DNA of 64,000 nt from Novosphingobium chloroacetimidivorans. Its GTDB lineage: Bacteria; Pseudomonadota; Alphaproteobacteria; Sphingomonadales; Sphingomonadaceae. A program made the translations under genes and the position numbers. Shown piece after piece: positions 41,092-50,214 of this stretch (position 1 is its first letter; each line of letters starts with the position of its first letter). The notes below the pieces were generated by a model. That model saw only the letters and a list, made by a program, of their open reading frames with translations, ran no database searches and was not told the DNA's origin. The stretch lies in assembly GCF_014204535.1 (NCBI RefSeq), contig NZ_JACHLR010000006.1, positions 124,001 to 188,000 of the forward strand. Direction: 5' to 3'.

Positions 41092-41546
41092 TGGCCGCGA
41101 TCAAGGCCAAGCACCAGCGGCTCGTGCTGCTTGTGGTCGCGCTGGTCGTCGTTCTCTCGGCGGGCATCCTGGCGGCCTGGGCGCTCAAGAGCCAGGCGAG
41201 CTATTTCTATGTTCCAAGCGACATCGTTGCGGTGCCGCCCGTTGCGACGCGCACCGTGCGTCTGGGCGGCATGGTGGAGAAGGGCTCGCTCAAGACCGCG
41301 CCGGACGGCGTGACGATCCACTTCGTGGTGGGTGACGGCAAGGCGCGGGTTGCGGTCGAGTTCGCCGGGATCGTGCCCTCGCTGTTCGTCGAGGGATCGG
41401 GCGTGGTTGCAGAGGGTCGGATGCGACCCGATGGCGTCTTCAATGCCGACAATCTGCTCGCCAAGCATGACGAGAACTACGTACCTCGTGAAATGCAGCA
41501 GATGACCAAGGATCAGGCCAAGAAGGTCGTGGCCGAAACGCAATGA
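41091..41546 (+). CDS. ccmE: Cytochrome c-type biogenesis protein CcmE (heme chaperone)
   Basis: The 151-residue protein has an N-terminal anchor (residues 10-31), then an OB-fold with FYVPSDI at its start and LLAKHDENYVPREM, in which the His covalently binds heme, followed by Tyr. It ferries heme from CcmC to CcmF. ATG 41091 overlaps the ccmD stop by one base and the 3' end overlaps ccmF by 4 bases. Confidence 0.97.
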   Translation: MAAIKAKHQRLVLLVVALVVVLSAGILAAWALKSQASYFYVPSDIVAVPPVATRTVRLGGMVEKGSLKTAPDGVTIHFVVGDGKARVAVEFAGIVPSLFVEGSGVVAEGRMRPDGVFNADNLLAKHDENYVPREMQQMTKDQAKKVVAETQ

Positions 41547-43489
41547 CCGCCGAACTGGGCCTTGCTGCGCTCTGGCTGGCGGCTGCGCTGGCCTTGCTGC
41601 AACTGATGGCCGGCGCATTGGCGCTGACCGCCCGAGGCAGCGCCCTGGGCGGGATCGTGCGTCCGGTCGCAGTGGTGCAGGGGCTGCTGGCGCTGATCGC
41701 CTTCGTGGCGTTGATCTGTCTCTTCGCGGTGACCGACCTGTCGGTGAAGCTCGTCGCGCTGAACTCGCATTCGATGAAGCCGCTGGTGTTCAAGATCGCG
41801 GGTGCCTGGGGCAACCACGAGGGCTCGATGCTCTTGTGGGTGACCGTGATGGGCCTTGCCGGCGGCATCGTCGCGCTGGTGGAGCGGCGCCTGCCGGAGC
41901 GGACCATGCTCGCGACCTTGGCGGGGCAGGCTTTCGTCAGCCTGGGCTTCTACGCCTTCCTGCTGATCGCTTCCAATCCGTTCGAGCGGCTCGATCCGGC
42001 GCCGCTGGAGGGCAACGGCCTCAACCCGCTGCTGCAAGACCTCGGCCTCGCGTTCCATCCGCCGACGCTCTACCTTGGCTATGTCGGCCTCTCGATCGCC
42101 TTCAGCTTCGCGATCGGAGCCTTGGTGACGCGAGAGGTCGGTCCGGCCTTTGCGCGCGCGATGCGGCCGTGGGTGCTGGGGGCGTGGATATTCCTGACGC
42201 TCGGCATCACCGCGGGCTCCTACTGGGCCTACTACGAGCTGGGCTGGGGTGGCTGGTGGTTCTGGGATCCGGTCGAGAACGCCTCGCTCATGCCGTGGTT
42301 GGCCGCGACGGCCTTGCTGCACTCGGCCGGCGTGCTGGCGGCCCGCAACGCCCTGCGCGCCTGGACGGTGATGCTGGGCGTGGTCGCGTTCTCGATGTCG
42401 ATGGTCGGCACCTTCCTGGTCCGCTCGGGCATCCTCACGAGCGTGCACGCCTTTGCCGTCGACCCGGAGCGGGGCAGCTTCATCCTCGCGCTTCTGGCGA
42501 TCAACATCGGCGGCGCATTGACGTTGTTCGGACTGCGCGCGAGCACCGTGACCGAAGGCGAGCGCTTTGCCGTCGTCAGCCGCGAAGGCGCGCTGGTGAT
42601 CAACAACGTGCTGCTCTGCGCCATTCTCGGCATCGTGCTGTTCGGCACGCTCTATCCGCTCGTGGCGGAGGCGATGGGCGCCAAGGTCTCCGTCGGCCCT
42701 CCTTACTTCAACCCTATGGGGGCTCTGTTCTTCGTGCCCATGCTGCTCGTGCTCGCGGTCGGTCCGCTGCTGCGATGGCGGCGCGATAGTGTGGAGCGGT
42801 TCGGCAAGCGGCTGCTGATCCCGGCTCTGGTGACCGGCTTCGCCGCCGTGGCCGCGCTGGTGGTCGGCGGGATCGCACTGCTGCCGTTCCTCGGCCTGGT
42901 GCTCGGGCTCGGGCTGGCGGTGGCAAGCGTGCTCCCACTGCGCGACCGCAACTTGCGCCGCACGCCGCTGCCGATCTGGGGCATGGTGCTGGCCCACTTC
43001 GGCGTGGCCGTCGCGCTGCTCGGGATGGCGAGCGAGAGCGCCTGGTCGGTCGAGCGGCTGGTCGCCCTGCGAGCCGGCGAGAGCACCAGCGTCGGACCGT
43101 GGCGCGTGCGCCTCGCCGATGTCGAACCGGTCGCCGGACCCAATTGGACGGCGCTCGAGGGCAAGCTGGAGGTGCGTTACGGTGGCGGCGCAGAGCAGGT
43201 GCTCCGGCCACAGGCGCGCAGCTTCTGGACGCCGCCGCAGCAGACCAGCGAATCGGCGCTGCTGACGCGCTGGAACGGGCAGCTCTACGCCGTTCTCGGC
43301 GAGCAAGCTTCCGGCGATCGCTGGCAAGTGCGGCTCTGGTGGAAGCCGTTCGTCACGCTGATCTGGCTGGGCGGCATCCTGATCGCGCTTGGCGGCGTGC
43401 TCGCGGTGATCGGGCATGTCGCCAGCGACTTGCGCCGCATCGTCGCGCGCGGGAAGATCGCCTACCGTCGCGAGAGGCAAGGCCGATGA
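41543..43489 (+). CDS. ccmF: Heme lyase subunit CcmF
   Basis: The 648-residue membrane protein has about fourteen hydrophobic segments, the WWFWDPVENASLMPW motif, GAWGNHEGSMLLW with heme-ligand His, and AFHPPTLYLGY. With CcmH it joins heme to apocytochrome c. It overlaps ccmE by 4 bases (ATGA) and ccmG by 4 bases. Confidence 0.97.
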   Translation: MTAELGLAALWLAAALALLQLMAGALALTARGSALGGIVRPVAVVQGLLALIAFVALICLFAVTDLSVKLVALNSHSMKPLVFKIAGAWGNHEGSMLLWVTVMGLAGGIVALVERRLPERTMLATLAGQAFVSLGFYAFLLIASNPFERLDPAPLEGNGLNPLLQDLGLAFHPPTLYLGYVGLSIAFSFAIGALVTREVGPAFARAMRPWVLGAWIFLTLGITAGSYWAYYELGWGGWWFWDPVENASLMPWLAATALLHSAGVLAARNALRAWTVMLGVVAFSMSMVGTFLVRSGILTSVHAFAVDPERGSFILALLAINIGGALTLFGLRASTVTEGERFAVVSREGALVINNVLLCAILGIVLFGTLYPLVAEAMGAKVSVGPPYFNPMGALFFVPMLLVLAVGPLLRWRRDSVERFGKRLLIPALVTGFAAVAALVVGGIALLPFLGLVLGLGLAVASVLPLRDRNLRRTPLPIWGMVLAHFGVAVALLGMASESAWSVERLVALRAGESTSVGPWRVRLADVEPVAGPNWTALEGKLEVRYGGGAEQVLRPQARSFWTPPQQTSESALLTRWNGQLYAVLGEQASGDRWQVRLWWKPFVTLIWLGGILIALGGVLAVIGHVASDLRRIVARGKIAYRRERQGR

Positions 43490-44031
43490 GCGCCTCACCG
43501 CGATCCCGCAGCTGGACGATCTGGCTGCCGCTGGCGCTCTTCCTCGCCTTCATCGCGCTGGTCGCGATCGGGCTGTTCCGGCCGGCCGATCGCAACGTGG
43601 CAAGCACGCTGATCGAGCGCCCTCTGCCCGAGTTCGTACTGCCAGGATCGCTCCCCGGCACGCCGGGCCTGCGCAGCGCCGAGCTCAAGGACGGCAGGCC
43701 GCGGCTCCTCAACATCTTCGCCAGCTGGTGCATTCCCTGCCGGGTCGAAGCGCCACAGCTGGCCGAACTGAAGCGCTCGGGCGCGATCGTCGAAGGCATC
43801 TCGGTGCGCGATCGGCCCGAGGCGGTCCAGGCGTTCCTGGCCGAGCACGGCAATCCGTTCACCCGCATCGGCGCGGACAATGCCGGCAGCGTGCAACTGG
43901 CGCTCGGCTCGTCGGGCGTGCCCGAGACTTACGTGATCGATGGCCGGGGCCGCATCCGCTACCAGCACATCGGCGAGATCAGGCCCGAGCATGTGGCCAT
44001 GCTGCTCGGCAAGCTGGAGGCTGCACGGTGA
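43486..44031 (+). CDS. ccmG: Thiol:disulfide interchange protein CcmG/DsbE
   Basis: The 181-residue membrane-anchored thioredoxin has one N-terminal membrane segment (about 17-35) and the active site FASWCIPCRVEAP, then PETYVIDGRGRIRYQHIG with the cis-Pro region. It reduces the apocytochrome CXXCH cysteines before heme attachment. ATG 43486 overlaps the ccmF stop; the frame open upstream lies inside ccmF. Confidence 0.95.
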   Translation: MSASPRSRSWTIWLPLALFLAFIALVAIGLFRPADRNVASTLIERPLPEFVLPGSLPGTPGLRSAELKDGRPRLLNIFASWCIPCRVEAPQLAELKRSGAIVEGISVRDRPEAVQAFLAEHGNPFTRIGADNAGSVQLALGSSGVPETYVIDGRGRIRYQHIGEIRPEHVAMLLGKLEAAR

Positions 44032-44540
44032 ATCGGTCGCTCTCCACCCCCTTATCGTCGAGCGTTGCCGAAACTCTCTGGCACCGCGCCCAAGTGTCTC
44101 GACGGCGCTCGACACGAACGGGGCTGGGGGCGTGCCTGCTGGCCTTTCTGGTGCTCGCGCTCTTCGCCTTTCCTGTCGTTGCGCAGGAAATGGAGTCCAC
44201 CGCGCCTTACGCGTACCGCCAGCTCGACGAGGCGGCGAAGGAGGCCAAAGCCCAGTCGCTCATGCAGACGCTGCGCTGCCTGCAATGCCAGGGCCAGTCG
44301 ATCGCCGATTCCGATGCGCCGATTGCGGGCTCGATGCGCTCGTTGGTGCGCGAACGCATCGCCGCCGGTGAGGAGCCGGAGGCGATCCGCGCCTGGCTGA
44401 TCGAGCGCTATGGCGACTACGTCAGCTACGCGCCGCGGGTCACCGGGCTGACCTGGCCGCTGTTCGCGCTGCCGCTGGTCCTGGTCGCGCTCGCCGCGTT
44501 CCTGCTTCGGCATCGCTTCCGCCGGGGCGAGCGGCCGTGA
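44028..44540 (+). CDS. ccmH: Cytochrome c maturation protein CcmH
   Basis: The 170-residue protein has a signal segment, the LRCLQCQGQSIADSDAPIA motif with the redox cysteine pair, RSLVRERIAAG and a C-terminal membrane segment. It keeps apocytochrome thiols reduced. GTG 44028 overlaps the ccmG stop by 4 bases (GTGA); no ATG offers a better start. The N-terminal extension before the signal segment is a little long, so a start further in is possible. Confidence 0.93.
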   Translation: MNRSLSTPLSSSVAETLWHRAQVSRRRSTRTGLGACLLAFLVLALFAFPVVAQEMESTAPYAYRQLDEAAKEAKAQSLMQTLRCLQCQGQSIADSDAPIAGSMRSLVRERIAAGEEPEAIRAWLIERYGDYVSYAPRVTGLTWPLFALPLVLVALAAFLLRHRFRRGERP

Positions 44541-45181
44541 CCTGGATCATCGCTCTGGTGCTGGCGCTTGCCGCCTTCCTGCTTGCCGTCGTCGTGTTGC
44601 GCGCCCCGCGGCGGGGCTGGGAGGCGATCGCGGCCGCGCTGCTGCTCGGTGTTGCCGGATATGCGTTTCAGGCGAAGCCCGTGCCCGCTGCTCCCACGGC
44701 CGCGCGCGAGCAAGTGACGGGCGATCCGGCGGCTCTGGTCAAGGCACGCGCACGAGTCACCAACAGCGGCATCCCGCCGACGGACCGCTGGGTCGTCGTT
44801 GCCGATGCGCTGGCACGCAACGGGCAGTTCGCTGCGGCCGCCGAGATGCTGCGCGCCGCGACGGACGAGGACCCCAAGAACGCCGAGGCCTGGCTGGCGA
44901 TGGGCAATGCGCTTGTCGCCCATGCCGATGGTCAGCTTACCCCGGCAGCGCTGACGGCGTTTCAACGTGCCGCCAAGGCCGAGCCGGAACATCCCGGACC
45001 GCCCTATTTCCTCGGTCTCGCGCTGGCGCAGTCCGGACGCTTCGTGGAAGCGCGTGAGTTGTGGCGACGTCTGCTCGACGAGACGCCACCCGATGCGCCA
45101 TGGCATGACGACCTGCAGGTCAAGCTGCGCCGCCTGGACATGTTGATGTCGGCGCAACAAACCGGCGGAGAGCCGCGTTGA
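44537..45181 (+). CDS. CcmI-like tetratricopeptide protein
   Basis: The 214-residue protein has two N-terminal hydrophobic segments (to about residue 47) and a TPR region (about 80-200: ADALARNGQFAAAAEMLRAA, AWLAMGNALVAHADG, PYFLGLALAQSGRFVEARELW). It matches the C-terminal, apocytochrome-holding half of CcmI and is about half the length of E. coli-type or Rhodobacter CcmI. GTG 44537 overlaps the ccmH stop by 4 bases. It closes the ccm operon. Confidence 0.82.
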   Translation: MTWIIALVLALAAFLLAVVVLRAPRRGWEAIAAALLLGVAGYAFQAKPVPAAPTAAREQVTGDPAALVKARARVTNSGIPPTDRWVVVADALARNGQFAAAAEMLRAATDEDPKNAEAWLAMGNALVAHADGQLTPAALTAFQRAAKAEPEHPGPPYFLGLALAQSGRFVEARELWRRLLDETPPDAPWHDDLQVKLRRLDMLMSAQQTGGEPR

Positions 45182-45270
45182 GACGCGTTGCTAGGCGTAA
45201 GTCATGCTGCTAACGGCCGCGCATGCCGCAGATGCGAGATGGTGCTCGAACGTGATGACGGGGCGCACGC

Positions 45271-47265
45271 ATGGATGATGCATCGCGGGGTTCCGCCGGC
45301 TCCGGCTCGCGTCCCGAGGGCACGCAAGACGGAACCGCTATCGTAGATCCGCTTCCCGGTCTCGGCGAACCGCTCGCCCAAGGTTCTCACAGCCATGGCG
45401 GCGGCCTGGGCAAGCTGGCGCTCGGCGCGATTGGCGTCGTCTTCGGCGATATCGGTACCAGTCCGATCTATGCCTTCCGCGAGACCTTCGTCGGCCCGCA
45501 CCCGCTCGCCATCGACGAGCTGCATATCCTGGGCGTCGTCAGCCTGATCTTCTGGTCGATGACGCTGGTCGTTTCGGTCCAGTACGTCGGCATACTGATG
45601 CGCGCCGACAACAAGGGGCAGGGCGGCAGCCTGGCTCTCGTCGCGCTGATCTCGGGCAAGCTGAGGAACACGCAGGCGTCGGGCCTCGTGGTGCTCCTGG
45701 GCGTGTTCGCGACGGCACTGTTCTACGGCGACAGCATGATCACCCCGGCGGTCTCGGTACTCTCCGCGGTCGAGGGCCTGACTGTGGTCGAGGCCCGCCT
45801 GACGCCGCTGGTCCTGCCGATCGCCCTCGTGCTGCTGATCGCGCTATTCCTCATCCAGAAGAGCGGCACGGCCAAGGTCGGCGCGCTGTTCGCGCCGGTG
45901 ATGATCGTCTACTTCATCGTGCTGGCCGTGCTGGGCGTCTATCACCTCGTTCAGCTGCCGCATGTGCTGCTGGCGCTCAATCCCTGGTACGCGGTGCAGT
46001 TCTTCCTGACGGACAAGCTGCTGGCGTTCCTGGCGCTCGGATCGGTGGTGCTGGCCGTGACCGGCTCGGAGGCGCTCTACTCGGACATGGGCCACTTCGG
46101 CCGGGGACCCATGCGGATCAGCTGGTTCAGCTTCGTCATGCCTTGCCTGCTGCTGAACTACTTCGGCCAGGCGGCGATGATCCTGGGCCTGGATGATGCC
46201 GCTGCCGCCGAAGCCATGCGCAACCCGTTCTTCAATCTGGCGCCGGAGACGCTGCGCCTGCCTCTGGTGATCCTGGCGACCTGCGCCACCTTCATCGCCA
46301 GCCAGGCGGTGATCAGCGGCGCATTCTCGATCACGCACCAGGCGATGCAGTTGGGCTTCATCCCACGCCTGTCGACCCGCCACACCAGCGAGCACGAGGT
46401 GGGGCAGATCTACATCCCCTTCGTCAACTACGCGCTGATGTGGGGCGTGATCGTGCTGGTGCTGATCTTCCAGAACTCGTCCAACCTCGCCTCGGCCTAT
46501 GGCATCGCGGTGACGGGCGCGATGCTGATCGACACATGCCTGATGACCGTGCTGTTCGTCGTCCTGTGGCGCTGGCCGTTGTGGCTGACGGTGCCCGTGG
46601 CCTTGGTCTTCTTCATCGTCGATGGCACCTACTTCGCCGCCAACGCCGCCAAGATCGCGGATGGGGGGTGGTTCCCGCTGCTGATCGGCTTCATCGCCTT
46701 CACGCTGCTGACGACCTGGAACAAGGGCCGCCTGCTGATGCGCCAGCGCATGACGGAGGCGGCGTTGCCGCTGAACGTTTTCGCCAAGAGCGCCCATGGC
46801 AGCGCGGCTCGCGTGCCGGGGACGGCGATCTTCATGGCCTCGACCAACATCGGCGTGCCGTCCGCGCTGCTGCACAACATCAAGCACAACAAGGTGCTGC
46901 ACGAGCGCGTGGTCGTGTTGACGGTCGAAGTTCAGGACGTGCCCTGGGTGGAGCCGACCGAGCGCTTCTCGGTCACCAACCTGGGTGAGGGCTTCTACCG
47001 CCTGACGCTGCGCTATGGCTTCATGGAAGAGACAGACGTGCCCGCGGCACTGGCCCACACGGAGATCTGCGGCGGTCGGTTCGAGATGATGAAGACCAGC
47101 TTCTTCCTTTCGCGCCAGACGCTGCTGCCCTCCGCCAAGCCCGGCATGGCGATCTGGCGCGAGAAGCTGTTCGCCTGGATGATGCGCAATGCGGCCAGTG
47201 CGATGGAGTTCTTCCGCTTGCCGACGAACCGCGTCGTCGAGCTGGGCAGCCAGCTGGAAATCTAG
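45271..47265 (+). CDS. kup: Low-affinity potassium transporter Kup
   Basis: The 664-residue protein has a 45-residue polar N-terminal tail, then twelve hydrophobic segments with [19 protein letters not shown] at the first, and a cytoplasmic C-terminal domain ([25 protein letters not shown]). Kup brings in K+ with protons. ATG 45271 follows CGTGATGACGGGGCGC with no strong ribosome binding site; the long N-terminal tail suggests the true start could be further in. Confidence 0.94.
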   Translation: MDDASRGSAGSGSRPEGTQDGTAIVDPLPGLGEPLAQGSHSHGGGLGKLALGAIGVVFGDIGTSPIYAFRETFVGPHPLAIDELHILGVVSLIFWSMTLVVSVQYVGILMRADNKGQGGSLALVALISGKLRNTQASGLVVLLGVFATALFYGDSMITPAVSVLSAVEGLTVVEARLTPLVLPIALVLLIALFLIQKSGTAKVGALFAPVMIVYFIVLAVLGVYHLVQLPHVLLALNPWYAVQFFLTDKLLAFLALGSVVLAVTGSEALYSDMGHFGRGPMRISWFSFVMPCLLLNYFGQAAMILGLDDAAAAEAMRNPFFNLAPETLRLPLVILATCATFIASQAVISGAFSITHQAMQLGFIPRLSTRHTSEHEVGQIYIPFVNYALMWGVIVLVLIFQNSSNLASAYGIAVTGAMLIDTCLMTVLFVVLWRWPLWLTVPVALVFFIVDGTYFAANAAKIADGGWFPLLIGFIAFTLLTTWNKGRLLMRQRMTEAALPLNVFAKSAHGSAARVPGTAIFMASTNIGVPSALLHNIKHNKVLHERVVVLTVEVQDVPWVEPTERFSVTNLGEGFYRLTLRYGFMEETDVPAALAHTEICGGRFEMMKTSFFLSRQTLLPSAKPGMAIWREKLFAWMMRNAASAMEFFRLPTNRVVELGSQLEI

Positions 47266-47274
47266 GACTGGCTT

Positions 47275-47346
47275 GGCATCCCGCGTGAGGATGCCGCCAG
47301 GATGCGCTCTCCGGCTGCGTCACCCGGAGCTTGTCGCAGGGTGACG
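47275..47346. repeat. Two hairpins after kup, one of REP-like GTCACCC type
   Basis: GGCATCC at 47275-47281 pairs with GGATGCC at 47289-47295 around CGCGTGA. A second hairpin pairs CGTCACCC at 47318-47325 with GGGTGACG at 47339-47346 around GGAGCTTGTCGCA. The first may end kup transcription, though no T tract follows. The second has the look of a common alphaproteobacterial intergenic repeat. Confidence 0.5.
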
Positions 47347-47481
47347 ATGTTCGCGGCGCCAGAAGCGCCCTCCGGCTCGGCTCGCACGCTGCCCTTCCGG
47401 ACGGGGCGCCTCGCCGCATCAACTCAGAACCATCGGGCCGCCAGTGCATTGCTCCAGCAAGATCTTGCGAGGAGCGCCGCG

Positions 47482-48438
47482 ATGACCAAGTTCGGGTACA
47501 AGCTGATGACCGAGGAGCACGGGCCCAAGGCGCTCGTGACCAACACGATCAAGGCCGAAGAAGCCGGGTTCGACTTCGTCTCGATTTCCGACCACTTCCA
47601 TCCCTGGCTCGAGGCGCAGGGACATGCGCCGTTCGCCTGGTCGGTGCTCGGCGCTATCGCCCATGCGACCGACACTATCGGCATCACCACGGGGCTGACC
47701 TGCCCGATCATCCGATACCATCCCGCGATCATCGCGCAGGCCGCGGCGACGATCGCGATCATGAGCGACAATCGCTTCAGCCTGGCGATCGGTGCGGGCG
47801 AGCGCTTGAACGAGCACGTCACCGGCGCGCTCTGGCCCTCGACCCCGATCCGCCACGAGATGGTGGGGGAGGCGATCGACATCTTCCGCCTGCTCTGGGA
47901 CGGCAAAGTGCACAGCTACGAAGGCCAGTTCTTCGATCTGGACCATGCCCAGCTGTACGATGCGCCCGAGCAGCCGATCACGGTGACGCTGGGGGTGAGC
48001 GGACCCAAGTCGATCGAACTCGCGGCCGAGAAGGCGGACGGAATCATGGCGACCAGCCCCGAGAAGGAGCTGGTACAGGGCTATAAGGACGCGGCCGGTG
48101 GCGGTGGCCCGGTCTACGGCGAGGTGGTGCTGGCCTGGGCAAACAGCGAGGAAGAAGGCCGCAAGACCGCGCACGAGCGGTTCCGCTTCAGCGCCTTCGA
48201 TTGGTCGGTGAACTCCGAACTGCGCGACGTGGCCGGCTTCGAGGCGGCGACCAAGTACGTGCGGCCCGAAGACCTCAAGGACACGATCCCGGCCGGACCC
48301 GATCCGCAGGTCCATCTGCAGGCGATCCAGAAGTACCTGGACGCGGGCTTCGATCACCTCGTGCTGGCGTGTCCTGGCGACGACCAGGCCGGTTTCATCC
48401 GCTTCGTCGAGCAGGAACTGCTGCCCAAGCTGCGGTAG
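47482..48438 (+). CDS. Luciferase-like (LLM) oxidoreductase, TIGR03557/F420-dependent type
   Basis: The 318-residue TIM-barrel protein starts MTKFGYKLMTEEHGP and contains SISDHFHPWLEAQGHAPFAWSVL and GAGERLNEHVTG, as in the TIGR03557 group of F420-dependent flavin-like oxidoreductases. Cofactor is not provable here; FMN is the alternative, since F420 synthesis is not general in sphingomonads. ATG 47482 follows GAGGAG by about 8 bases, which decides it over the longer open frame. Confidence 0.85.
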   Translation: MTKFGYKLMTEEHGPKALVTNTIKAEEAGFDFVSISDHFHPWLEAQGHAPFAWSVLGAIAHATDTIGITTGLTCPIIRYHPAIIAQAAATIAIMSDNRFSLAIGAGERLNEHVTGALWPSTPIRHEMVGEAIDIFRLLWDGKVHSYEGQFFDLDHAQLYDAPEQPITVTLGVSGPKSIELAAEKADGIMATSPEKELVQGYKDAAGGGGPVYGEVVLAWANSEEEGRKTAHERFRFSAFDWSVNSELRDVAGFEAATKYVRPEDLKDTIPAGPDPQVHLQAIQKYLDAGFDHLVLACPGDDQAGFIRFVEQELLPKLR

Positions 48439-48484
48439 TGCCCGATCAATTGCCCGCAAGCGCGTCTCGTAAGCACCCAAACCA

Positions 48485-48570
48485 CGTCGCCCCGGACTTG
48501 ATCCGGGGCCCCGCTTCCTTGGCCAAGGTCGCAAGAAGAAGCGGGATCTCGGGTCAAGCCCGGGATGACG
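48485..48570. repeat. Palindromic intergenic element, copy 2
   Basis: The 86-bp element has the same layout as that at 28411: outer CGTC at 48485 with GACG at its right end, inner CCCGCTT facing AAGCGGG. Its arms are built on CCCGGACTTGATCCGGGG and the inverse GGGTCAAGCCCGGG. It sits between the LLM gene and the 3' end of ispZ. Confidence 0.85.
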
Positions 48571-48611
48571 AACGTGGGTAGCATTCTGAATTTAAATACG
48601 GAACGCGGGTG

Positions 48612-49262
48612 CTACTGATCCACCGGCGTGTTCTCGACCAGTTCCTCGGTCTTGTCCTCACCCATCCCGTGCCGCAGCACCATCGGGATCTGCGAGAAGG
48701 TGAACAGGAACGACAGCCCGGTGAACAGCCATAGCTTGGCCTGCAGCCAGCCGCCGAAGGTCAGCACCTGGCGCAGCACTTCGTTCAGCCCGGCGAGGAA
48801 CACGAAGAACACCGCCCAGTTGCGCGAAAGCTTCAGCCAGCCCGCATCGTCCAGCCCCTCGAACGCGGACTGCAGCAGGTAGCGCAGCATCGCCTTGCCC
48901 TTCAGCAGCCCGCCGAACAGCACCGCGGCGAATAGCAGGTAGACGGCGGTGGGCTTGATCTGGATCCAGAACGGGTCGTTGAAGAACACCGTCAGCGCGC
49001 CGAAGCCCAGGATCAGCGTGGTCGAGAGCCAGACCATCGGCGAGACGTGCCCCAGCCGCCACTTCGAGACGATCAGCGCCAGGATCGTCGCGATCATGAA
49101 TGCGACGGTTCCCTTGGTAACGGCCAGCACGATGCCCACGGAATTCTCGTCGTCCGCCGGAGAGAAGTAGCGGTAGGTCAGGAAGAAGACGAGCAGCGGG
49201 CCGAAGTCCACCACCAGGTTGATCCACGAGCTCCGCGGCTTCTCGACTTGCGTGTCAGCCAT
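48612..49262 (-). CDS. Septation protein IspZ/YciB
   Basis: The 216-residue inner-membrane protein has five to six hydrophobic segments and the family start INLVVDFGPLLVFFLTY, WIQIKPTAVYLLFA, GWLKLSRNWAVFFVFLAGLNEVL. YciB links cell wall elongation and division machinery. ATG 49262 follows the ftsY stop by one base, so it is the last gene of dapF-mtaB-ftsY-ispZ. Confidence 0.93.
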   Translation of the reverse strand: MADTQVEKPRSSWINLVVDFGPLLVFFLTYRYFSPADDENSVGIVLAVTKGTVAFMIATILALIVSKWRLGHVSPMVWLSTTLILGFGALTVFFNDPFWIQIKPTAVYLLFAAVLFGGLLKGKAMLRYLLQSAFEGLDDAGWLKLSRNWAVFFVFLAGLNEVLRQVLTFGGWLQAKLWLFTGLSFLFTFSQIPMVLRHGMGEDKTEELVENTPVDQ

Positions 49263-49263
49263 A

Positions 49264-50214
49264 TCAGGCGATCCCCGCGATGACCCGCGCCAGCAGGTCG
49301 GGATTGAAAGGGCGCAAGTCGTCGATCCGCTCGCCAACTCCGATGGCGTGGATCGGCAAGCCGTATTGCTCGGCCGCCGCGACGAGGACCCCGCCGCGTG
49401 CAGTGCCATCGAGTTTGGTCATGATCAGGCCGGAGACGCCGGCCACTTCCTTGAAGATCTCGATCTGCGACAAGGCGTTTTGTCCGTTGGTGGCGTCCAG
49501 CACCAGCACCACGTCGTGCGGCGCTTCCGGGTTCAAGCGGCCAAGCACGCGGCGGATCTTGGCGAGTTCGTCCATCAGCTCACGCTTGTTCTGGAGGCGT
49601 CCGGCCGTGTCGACGATGAGCGCGTCGATGCCGGTATCGGTCGCCGCCTTGACCGCATCGAACACCACGCTGGCGGGGTCACCGCCTTCGGGGCCCGTGA
49701 TGATCGGCACGCCGACCCGGTCGGCCCAGACGCGCAGCTGGCCGATGGCGGCAGCACGGAAGGTGTCTCCGGCCGCCAGCATGACCGAATAGTCCTGCTC
49801 CTGGAACAAGTGCGCCAGCTTGGCGATCGTCGTGGTCTTGCCCGAACCATTGACGCCGATCACCAGGATCACCTGGGGGCGGGGGAAGGCGACCACGTCC
49901 AGCGGCTTGGCGACGGGGCGCAGGATCTCCGCGATCTCGCGCGCGACCACTTCCATGATGGCACGCTCGTCGGCATCGCGCTCGAAGCGCTCGTCGGCCA
50001 GGCGTGCACGGATGCGGGCGGCGGCACGTGGGCCGAGGTCCGACATGATCAGCGCGTCTTCGAGATCGTCGAGCTGGTGGTCGTCGAGGCGGGTCTTGCC
50101 GACGATGCCCGAGAGGTTCTCGGTCAGCCGCTCCGACGTCTTGCGAAAGCCGCCGAACAACCGATTCGACCAGCCGTCGTCCTGGACTTCACCGGCAGGT
50201 GTATCGGTACTCAT
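49264..50214 (-). CDS. ftsY: Signal recognition particle receptor FtsY
   Basis: The 316-residue GTPase has a short N-terminal region instead of the long acidic A domain of E. coli FtsY, then the N domain and the G domain with GVNGSGKTTT, DTFRAAA, DTAGR, TKLDGTARGG. It docks ribosome-SRP complexes at SecYEG. ATG 50214 overlaps the mtaB stop by 4 bases (ATGA). Confidence 0.97.
   Translation of the reverse strand: MSTDTPAGEVQDDGWSNRLFGGFRKTSERLTENLSGIVGKTRLDDHQLDDLEDALIMSDLGPRAAARIRARLADERFERDADERAIMEVVAREIAEILRPVAKPLDVVAFPRPQVILVIGVNGSGKTTTIAKLAHLFQEQDYSVMLAAGDTFRAAAIGQLRVWADRVGVPIITGPEGGDPASVVFDAVKAATDTGIDALIVDTAGRLQNKRELMDELAKIRRVLGRLNPEAPHDVVLVLDATNGQNALSQIEIFKEVAGVSGLIMTKLDGTARGGVLVAAAEQYGLPIHAIGVGERIDDLRPFNPDLLARVIAGIA

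Noticed and set aside
41513..43498. 661-codon open frame on the minus strand opposite ccmF
   Set aside because: ccmF is intact with all motifs; the antisense frame is His/Arg/Gln-rich with no membrane or domain pattern.
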